A stretch of 64,000 nt of DNA, taken from Closterium sp. Naga37s-1. Lineage: Eukaryota; Streptophyta; Zygnematophyceae; Desmidiales; Closteriaceae. This document shows positions 57,538-64,000 of this stretch, piece by piece. The stretch is taken from NCBI GenBank assembly GCA_947471745.1, contig CANJKZ010000010.1, positions 9,111,501-9,175,500 on the forward strand. The letters are read 5' to 3'. Position numbers and translations under genes: made by a program. How positions within the stretch are numbered: position 1 is the first letter of the stretch; the number at the start of each line of letters is the position of its first letter. The notes under the pieces are model-generated. The model had not been told where the DNA came from. It ran no database searches and saw nothing but the letters and a program-made list of their open reading frames with translations.

Positions 57538-58182
57538 TCACAGCCAACCATCATTTCCTAACTCTGTTTCATCTGCAGCAGCCGTTGCTGGTGCAGGATT
57601 AGCAACAGCACCACCCTCTACCTCCCCAACCACTCCCTCACACTCCCCCCTCCCTACTTCTCCACGTCTCTCCTCCATGCCGGAAATCCCGCCTTTCAAC
57701 TCCGCAATTTCCGCCTGAAGCAACGCGATTTTCTCTCTAAGGCTCTGAACAACCACCTGGTTTTCCATAAGCGCTTCCCGGTACACTGGATCCGGTTCCG
57801 CAACGTCCGCGGCTTGGAGCTCCTCGTTAGAGCGTATAAGATGCCGGACTGCGTTCTGCAGGCGCTTCTCCTCTAATTCTAATAGCTCCAGTCGCTGCTG
57901 CTGGTCCTGTGTTAGTTGTGCCATCGGCAGGAGGGAATTCGAGGACTGGTTCGGAGGAGGGTTGGAAGAGTTTCGGGATTGAAGAATGACGGAAGAGGGT
58001 GGAGCGAGCAGGTCTGGTTGCCGAATTTGTGCAGATGAGTCGCCCTGGCGTTGATTGCTGCGATCCTGGTGGTGATGGTGGTGGTGGTGGTGATGGTGGG
58101 TGGACGAGTGAGGTCCGTTGGTCTGCGACGCGTCTCTATCGACGTCCATGTCTGAGGTCGAACGTAACTCCATCCTTTCCAT
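57538..58182 (-). CDS. Coiled-coil protein of unknown function
   Basis: A single open frame of 214 residues. I do not recognise a named family. Residues 1-85 are polar and disordered-looking, with a run of ten histidines (STHHHH...). Residues 88-165 form a heptad-rich coiled coil (LELLELEEKRLQNAVRHLIR and VVVQSLREKIALLQAEIAEL) separated by a short Asp/Pro break (EPDPVYREALMENQ). The C-terminus is Gly/Glu/Ala-rich. It is convergent with the DOMON gene (about 200 bp apart) and divergent from the reductase gene. Conservation of the central block would support it as a real gene. An upstream exon cannot be ruled out. Confidence 0.65.
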   Translation of the reverse strand: MERMELRSTSDMDVDRDASQTNGPHSSTHHHHHHHHHHQDRSNQRQGDSSAQIRQPDLLAPPSSVILQSRNSSNPPPNQSSNSLLPMAQLTQDQQQRLELLELEEKRLQNAVRHLIRSNEELQAADVAEPDPVYREALMENQVVVQSLREKIALLQAEIAELKGGISGMEERRGEVGRGECEGVVGEVEGGAVANPAPATAAADETELGNDGWL

Positions 58183-59016
58183 CGAGTCGAGAAACGCGGT
58201 GGGAAGGGCGAGAAATGAATTTGTACGGGGGGGATCAGGAGTGTTTGGGAGGAACAGGGCTGTTCGGGTGATGGCTTGCGGATTTGCAAGAACGAGGGTG
58301 GCGGTGAGGTTGCTTGGGAGGAGAGGAATGAAATAGACGCGAGTGAAAATAGGTGAGCTCGCTTCAAGAATCTGTGAGAAAACTCAACCAAATAACGCAT
58401 TTGTCTATATTGAAACAATAGTGGTGTAATGGCTGATTTGAACCTTGCATTTCCGTCGAGTCACTTTCTTCCACGTGGGCAGAATTTTCCGAATTGCTTC
58501 CCCAATGTTTGGGCTCGTCATCGACAAATCTCAAGGTCGAGCGCCTGAAAGATCAGCTTTTGTCAGATTTCCTGCAGCATATCTGACCTTGCTGGAGTAC
58601 TCCACCAATAACCGCCTTCATTTCGACGCGTGCGGGAACGCAAAAGATGCCCTTTCCAAAGCGGTGGGAAAGCTCATGCCACGTAGGACCTGGCTGTGGC
58701 CGCCAAGCCGAACAACCCAAAGGTTCCTGCGCGCCTCATCCCACCCGCCCCTGCCACCGACGAGAGAATTTGACCTTGAGAATTAATTCACTCCAGTCTC
58801 TTATTTCTTGCTTTGTTTCTGGAGAATTCTTACCAACGTCTCCATTTCTTCAACCTCGCATCATCCAGATTGACATTGCTTACTGAAAGGGGGAGCAGGA
58901 GGATCCTCGTCGCCCGGCCTTCCCTTTCCTTGCCTTGCCCGGATTATTTCTTAGTTTCTTGTCTACTCTCCCCCTTTCTACTCTCCCCCTTCCCTCGTTA
59001 GTCTCATCAGCTTGCA
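58183..59016. other. Divergent intergenic region, presumed shared promoter
   Basis: 834 bp between the starts of the coiled-coil gene (-) and the reductase gene (+). The last 100 bp is pyrimidine-rich (CCTTTCCTTGCC, CTCTCCCCCTT), as in plant leaders. Confidence 0.4.
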
Positions 59017-61954
59017 ATGGCGGCCATTGCGAAGCACGCGTCTCCCGTACTTCTTGCACGGCCGTCTTCCAGCCGAGCGCGCCTCGGCGAATCTGGTAGC
59101 TCCCGTCAAGCCAGCTCCTTTATCCCTCTCGGGGCAAGGACTCTAAACGACACAACCGCCGTAAGATTCGGTCGGAAATTGCTTCCCGTTCGCCAGACAA
59201 CGTCCATCCGAAGGACAGCTGCCGGTTCGGCTCGAGCTTCGGCGGTAACCAGTGCTGATGTGGAGGAATGGAGCAAGGCGGCGCGGTTGGTCCGGCAAGA
59301 GCAGCTGGAGGGGCAAGCGCTGGATGCGCTTCAGAAGACCATCGATTCCTTCGAGCGGCCCACGTTCCCGTGCGCGCTTATCGCTGGCGACGTGGTAAGC
59401 ATTCAGACAATACCACCGAGGAGATATCATTACGACACACTGTGATTTTCTTTCAGTACGTCTGTGCTGATCGGCATGTGATCGACATGAATAACGTTGG
59501 TTTTTGCGAACTTTAGGAAAAATAAAAATAACAACTGATCCTCTACTTGTACTAGTTTTTCTCGTGATGTGGTCTCTCGTCTCATCAGTATTCTCTTCGT
59601 TTTATTCGCCCGCTCGTCGCCGGCAGGTTATTCTCCACCTGCTGCACCGGCTCGGCGCGCTGGGCGACAATCCCAAGGTGAAGGTGGTGTTCATCGACAC
59701 GTTCCACCTCTTCCCGGAGACGTACCAGTTCCTCAAGGACTGCGAGGTACGTGATACCAAATGTGACATGAATCAATGTTAAAATTGAGTGTCTGAAAAA
59801 ACGCGGCATTGAGGAATCTTCAACTTTCACATACGGGCATACGAGCCTTAACTTTGAATGGCCGTGATTAGTTGTGAGACGAGCTGAAATTCTCGACCAA
59901 GGGCTTGAACTCCGAAAGACGAAACGTTTCCACCCGCATGCGTTGCTGACCGACCTTCCGTTCCGTGTATCTCTGTTCACCGCGGCGCAGGAGCGGTTCG
60001 GGTTCAAGGCGGAGGTGTTTCAGGCGGCGGGCCTCAACTCCAAGGAGGACTACGTCAAGAAGCACGGCTCGGACCTCTTCATTCGGGTAAGCTTCAAAGG
60101 CGCCTCGAAAGTTCTCAAAAGAAGTTTTGAGGCTCAAAAGTGATCGTCTTCCCTGAAACAAACCCCTCCAACCCCTTGCGCAACCCTTATTTCTCCTCTC
60201 CCTCACCCCATGCATATCATGGTCAGGCACACTAGCCCCCCCATCCCTCTCTCTCACCCCCCCCCCCCCCCCCCCCCCAATTCCCCTCCGCCACTGGCAG
60301 GACATAGACGAGTACGACCAAATTTACAATCTGGAGCCCTTCAGTTGCGCTTATTCGCCCCTCCCCCCCTCGCTTCCCCCCCTCGTCTATCCCTGGCAAT
60401 TCCCCCTCTGGTCGCCCCCCACCATCCGCCACGGGCAGGACATAGACGAGTACGACCAGATCTGCAAGGTGGAGCCGTTCAGCCGCGCGCTGACGTCGCT
60501 CAACGTGGACGCCATGATCAATGGGCGCCGCAGAGACCATGGCGCTGAGAGGGCGCACCTGGAGGTGAGCTTGCTGATTTTCGTTACATCTGAAGGTGAG
60601 TGAGAGGGCGCACCTGGCTGTAGCGCTGACGTCGCTCAACGTGGATGCCATGATCAACGGCTGCCGCAGAGACCGCGGCGCGGAGAGGGCGCACTTGGAG
60701 GTGAGCTTGCCTCCACCCTTTCCACGGTTGCTTTATGTTGGAGGTCGCACCTGGCAGTGATTTCTGTATTGCCACATGCAATGTACCAGATGTCACATGC
60801 CACACGCCACATACCATATACCGTGTGACATGACATCCCACATGTCACATGGTGCCATGGCAAACCATATGCATCATCCCATGTCACATGGAATGCCATG
60901 ATCCATGTGACGAAGTCCCATGATTTTCATGCCATTTCACCCTTCCTTTGCATCTCCCCCTTCCTTCACTGCCACATCTCACCGTACATCATCCCACCAC
61001 TCAGCTACTTGAAGACGGCACACCAGTGAAGGTGCCGCCCCTCGCATACTGGGAATTTTGAGACGTCTCGAAAGTCATCCTTCCTGTGCTCCCCCACTCC
61101 TCTTCCTCCACTGCCACCCATCCCGCCGCCATGCATCCCACCACTCAGCTATTTGAAGACGGCACACCAGTGAAGGTGCAGCCCCTCGCATACTGGGAAT
61201 TCAGGTATGCTAGCTACTATGGGAGTTGCTGATGCTGTAATGTGATGCTGTGGGGTCATGGTCCCTCGGTTCCTGATGGTATGCCTGCTGTGAGGGGTGC
61301 TTGATGCTGTGATGTGATGGTATGGGCTGGCCGTGATGGGTTGCTAATGCTACAGGAATGCCATCCCCCTCCTTGCATGCCGACATCCCCACCCACCATT
61401 GACATGCACGCCATTCTGCCAGTCCTCCAATCCTCCTTCCAAAACCTCAACCCCACTCCTCTATGGCCCCTGCCTTGCCCCGCACACCACCAGGGACTGC
61501 TTCGACTACCTGGAGAGGCATGGGGTGCCAGCCCACCCTCTTCACGCCGACGGCTTCCGCTCCATTGGAGACATACAGACCAGACCACCCTACTAAACCA
61601 CTCTTTCGTCCCCCACCCCTCTCCCCCACCAGGGACTGCTTTGATTACCTGGAGAGGCATGGGGTGCCAGCCCACCCTCTTCACGCGGATGGCTTCCCCT
61701 CCATTGGTGACATCCAGACCACCCTGCCCGTTCCGCGTGCCAAGTGGTTCGAGTACGGTGGAGAGCGGTCGGGGCGGTTCCAGGGGCTGAAGAACAGAGA
61801 CGGGTCGGACAAGACAGAGTGTGGCATTCACGTGGAGGATGCTGTGGCCTCATCCCTCACTCCGCCTTCCTCCTCCCTCACACCACCTTCCTCCTCACTC
61901 ACTCCTCCTTCCTCCTCACTCACCCCGCCTTCCTCCTCCCTCACCCCCCCATGA
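59017..61954 (+). CDS. PAPS/APS reductase without Fe-S cluster motif, plastid-targeted
   Basis: Reduces activated sulfate (PAPS, or APS in APR-B enzymes) to sulfite in assimilation. Exons 59017-59394, 59627-59746, 59991-60086, 60439-60564, 61149-61204, 61633-61954 give 1,098 bp, 365 residues. Residues 1-70 are Ser/Arg/Ala-rich, like a transit peptide. The CysH fold follows with VVFIDTFHLFPETYQF, then DEYDQICKVEPFSRAL, where plant APR has the Cys-Cys of its cluster. RRRDHGAERA, DGFPSIGDIQTT and the catalytic KTECGIH end the domain. Neither the paired CC nor the CXXC of [4Fe-4S] APS reductases is present, and no thioredoxin domain follows. This matches fungal PAPS reductase and the moss/lycophyte APR-B type. 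The tail carries five SSSLTPP repeats. Confidence 0.92.
60125..60139. repeat. Palindrome TTTTGAG-G-CTCAAAA
   Basis: A 15-bp inverted repeat in intron 3. A reversed half (CTCAAAA) stands at 60114-60120. Confidence 0.8.
60297..60348 (+). repeat. Copy of reductase exon 4 start
   Basis: GGCAG then DIDEYDQIYNLEPFS, a diverged copy before the true exon 4. Confidence 0.9.
60585..60706 (+). repeat. Copy of reductase exon 4 end
   Basis: Repeats ALTSLNVDAMINGCRRDRGAERAHLE (in parts) with a GAG|GTGAGC donor. Confidence 0.9.
61003..61055 (+). repeat. Copy of reductase exon 5, cut at a palindrome
   Basis: CTCAG then LLEDGTPVKVPPLAYWE. The copy ends at GGGAATT, exactly where the palindrome 61056-61073 begins, so the donor is missing. 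Confidence 0.92.
61056..61073. repeat. Palindrome TTTTGAGACGTCTCGAAA
   Basis: An 18-bp inverted repeat with one mismatched pair, adjoining a truncated exon 5 copy. Confidence 0.9.
61487..61596 (+). repeat. Copy of reductase exon 6 start
   Basis: CCACCAG then RDCFDYLERHGVPAHPLHAD, nearly identical to exon 6. It diverges after DIQT. Confidence 0.93.
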
Positions 61955-62517
61955 ATTTCCAGCCCGCCCTGCACTTGGTTTGCTGATTCATATGTCAATG
62001 CTGGATAGGATTGGATAGGGCATGTCGTGTTTAGGGGGAGTTCATTTCAGCAAGAGGCATGATGGCTTGTTGATGATTTGTCTAGGTCCTGACATTTCAT
62101 GACCCAAGGGCTCTGACAAAGAGTTGATGAGCAAAGATTGTACACCTACAATGATTATATCTGCTGTAATGCTTTTTGAGACAAGAAAATAATGAAATTT
62201 GAAGTTGCCACACAAATGGTTATATCTACTGTACTAGGTTTTCGGTAACATTGCTATGCTAAGTCCTAACTGTGGGACTGCAGGAAGAAACAACACAAGA
62301 CAAACTCCTGATCCAGACAAGAATGGTAAAATGCTGTTTGTAAGCATCTTATCAATGCCTTGTACTGTGCATATGATGCATTATGCGGATGCATACCAAT
62401 GCATAATGTGCAAATCATGACACATGATGTATGATGCGCAATGCATGACGCTCAGTGCACGATGTATGACACTCAGTGCATGATGCATGATGTATGATGC
62501 ATGCCGCATGTTCAGCA
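61955..62517. other. 3' flanks of two convergent genes
   Basis: AT-richer sequence. 62380-62520 is a run of ATGATG/CATGATGCA motifs, like a decayed short repeat. No gene. Confidence 0.5.
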
Positions 62518-64000
62518 TCAGGCAACAGTGAGGGCGGCAAGCATAGCAAGCATGGCAGCATGCATGGCCATCCAGTAGAGCACGAGCAGCAGCCTCATCA
62601 TGGGTCGTGCCATGAGTGACTGCCCTCCCGCCACACTGGTGCAAGAGGGGGGGTGGGTGGGGAGGAAGGAGAGCAAGACGAATGGGGAGGAAGAAAAAGA
62701 GATAAGAAGAAAGGTAGAAAGTGAAGCGAAAGAGTTGGGGTGGCAACAGGAGGGCAGCAGAAGGGAAGACGGCAGGAATCTCGGGGACGTGAATGCAACG
62801 CAGCATGCATGGCCATCCAGTAGAGCACGAGCAGCGGCGCATCATGGGGCGAGCCATCAGCGACTGCCCTCCCACCACACTGGGATATGGAAAGAGTGGG
62901 GGGAGAGATGAAGACCAATGGAGTGGGAGATCTCAACTGTCTCCCAATGGAATGAAAGAAAGAAGCCAGTTGAGTGACGAGTGGGAGACGCAACAGGAGG
63001 CAGGAGCAGATGCAGCATTGAAGGCTGGAAGGAGCAGCAGGCACGTACCATAGGCGGTCGATGCCCTTGGCGGCTGGGTGCAGGAAGGACGGCAGGAAAC
63101 GGAAGGCACTGACTATTGACTTGAACCCGTGCACTGTGGTGGGGGTGAGCGGGGAGGAGTGGGAAACATTTCGAAGTGAATGGAAGAGAGGCAGAGAGGC
63201 AGGTTCACCAGAGACGATGGGTTAGTCAATGAGTCAGCCATTGCAGGTACTGCAGGCATTGCAGGCATAGTGAAGAGATTATAGGGACAGATGAGCCTTC
63301 GTTGCAAACCCCCAAGCACATGCCTCTTGTCGTGCCAACTGTTGTTTCCCACTTTCCCACCTTCATCATCGGGGTACGAGTCAGAGATCTGCAGCGCCGT
63401 GTGGCCCGCCAGCGAGGCGGATGATGACGTTGCGAGCTGCTGCGCCAGCAGTGGCAGGTACTCTGCTGACGTGTCGGATGCACTTCCCCCGGGTGCTGCC
63501 TTCCTCTGCGTGGTGACTGGCAGGAGAGTGGAGGCTGATGCTGAGGCTAATTGTGAGGAAGAGGAGGAAGAGGGCAGAGGTGACTGGACTGCCTTGCGCT
63601 TCTGATGAGGGACAGGAGACGGGGTTGCATGGAAACACAGCGGAAAAACAAGTTACAAGTAAAAGTTGAATTCACTTGTGGAGACTGGTACGAGAAGGTA
63701 GTAGTAGGAGGAGGAGGAGGAGGAGGAGGAGGAGGAGGAGGAGGAGGAGGAGGAGGAGGAGGAGGAGGAGGAGGAGGAGGAGGAGGGTAGTGGTGAGGTG
63801 CCTGCCTTGTGCCTCTCATAAGGAATGGAGAAGGGGGTACAACGAAAGACAAGTAACACAAGAAGCAGCATTCATGTGCTCTCACCAGGTCATCTGCCTC
63901 CCTTCTTGCTGCCTCCAGTTGCCCCTCAAGCACCTTCACCGCCTCGCCCGCTGCTGCCACCTCATCGCGCAGCCTTGCCAGCTCAGCATCCTTCTCTGCC
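62518..64000 (-). CDS. Probable golgin-84-type coiled-coil protein (3' part, runs off window)
   Basis: Exons seen: beyond 64000 to 63886, 63601-63361, 63133-63049, 62635-62518, with matching phases. The first gives a coiled coil (AEKDAELARLRDEVAAAGEA). The second is a Ser/Ala-rich linker ending SYPDDE. The third reads VHGFKSIVSAFRFLPSFLHP...GIDRL. The last gives QSLMARPMMRLLLVLYWMAM and a hydrophobic end, a C-terminal membrane anchor. Coiled coils followed by a G-ID-L...R-P-R-L/F-LLYL...H-type tail anchor are typical of golgin-84, a Golgi vesicle tether. I did not see the N-terminal part, and a CASP-like golgin is an alternative. Confidence 0.62.
62795..62885 (-). repeat. Copy of golgin-like last exon
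   Basis: Repeats VVGGQSLMARPMM and the VLYWMAMHAA coding bases. A one-base change in frame makes it read RRCSCSTGWP, so it is a pseudo-exon. Confidence 0.88.
63702..63786. repeat. (GGA)n microsatellite in golgin-like intron
   Basis: About 28 near-perfect GGA units. It produces poly-Gly and poly-Ser artefact frames. Confidence 0.97.

Overview
The window is eukaryotic nuclear DNA, most likely from a streptophyte (green-lineage) organism. The genes are split by short GT-AG introns. The encoded proteins are a plant-sized 72-residue QCR8, a plastid-targeted PAPS-reductase-type enzyme of the kind kept in early land plants, a WRKY-GCM1 zinc-finger protein, and a DM13-DOMON-cytochrome b561 protein laid out like a large plant family. 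A zygnematophyte alga or early land plant would fit, but this is inference from gene content and I cannot name the species.

Layout. 202-7854: a minus-strand Ty3/gypsy chromovirus-type LTR retrotransposon with two 725-bp LTRs, a 5-bp target duplication and frame-broken gag and pol. 7855-13213: gene-poor DNA with a PIF/Harbinger-like MITE and a decayed LINE. 13214-15025 (-): divergent WRKY-like factor. 17192-24857 (-): mitochondrial complex I 75-kDa subunit (NDUFS1 type) in 7 exons. 25382-32987 (-): a two-exon, 1,488-residue low-complexity membrane protein whose intron is an almost pure 22-bp minisatellite. 33900-34665 (+): complex III subunit QCR8. 35464-40496 (-): EARP-interacting WD40 protein (EIPR1/TSSC1 type) in 9 exons. 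40497-47648: no confident gene, but a TTAA-flanked inverted-repeat element and several tandem arrays. 47649-57334 (+): DM13-DOMON-b561 protein in 12 exons. 57538-58182 (-): coiled-coil protein of unknown function. 59017-61954 (+): PAPS/APS reductase without Fe-S motifs, 6 exons. 62518-64000 (-): 3' part of a probable golgin-84-type Golgi coiled-coil protein.

I built the exon models by hand from homology, GT-AG signals and phase. Exon lengths sum to whole codons in every complete multi-exon model (NDUFS1 782 aa, QCR8 72, EIPR1 365, DOMON-b561 1171, reductase 365, membrane protein 1488).

The most unusual property is how the introns are built. In at least five genes, most introns hold one to four diverged copies of the adjoining exon edge together with its splice site. 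Other introns are minisatellites, one of which repeats a perfect 5' splice-donor sequence about 130 times starting at the real donor. Scattered through the same introns is a family of short palindromes (TTTTGAG, four variable bases, CTCAAAA). Several sit exactly between direct repeats or at the point where an exon-edge copy is cut off. These three signals together are the best candidate here for something undescribed.
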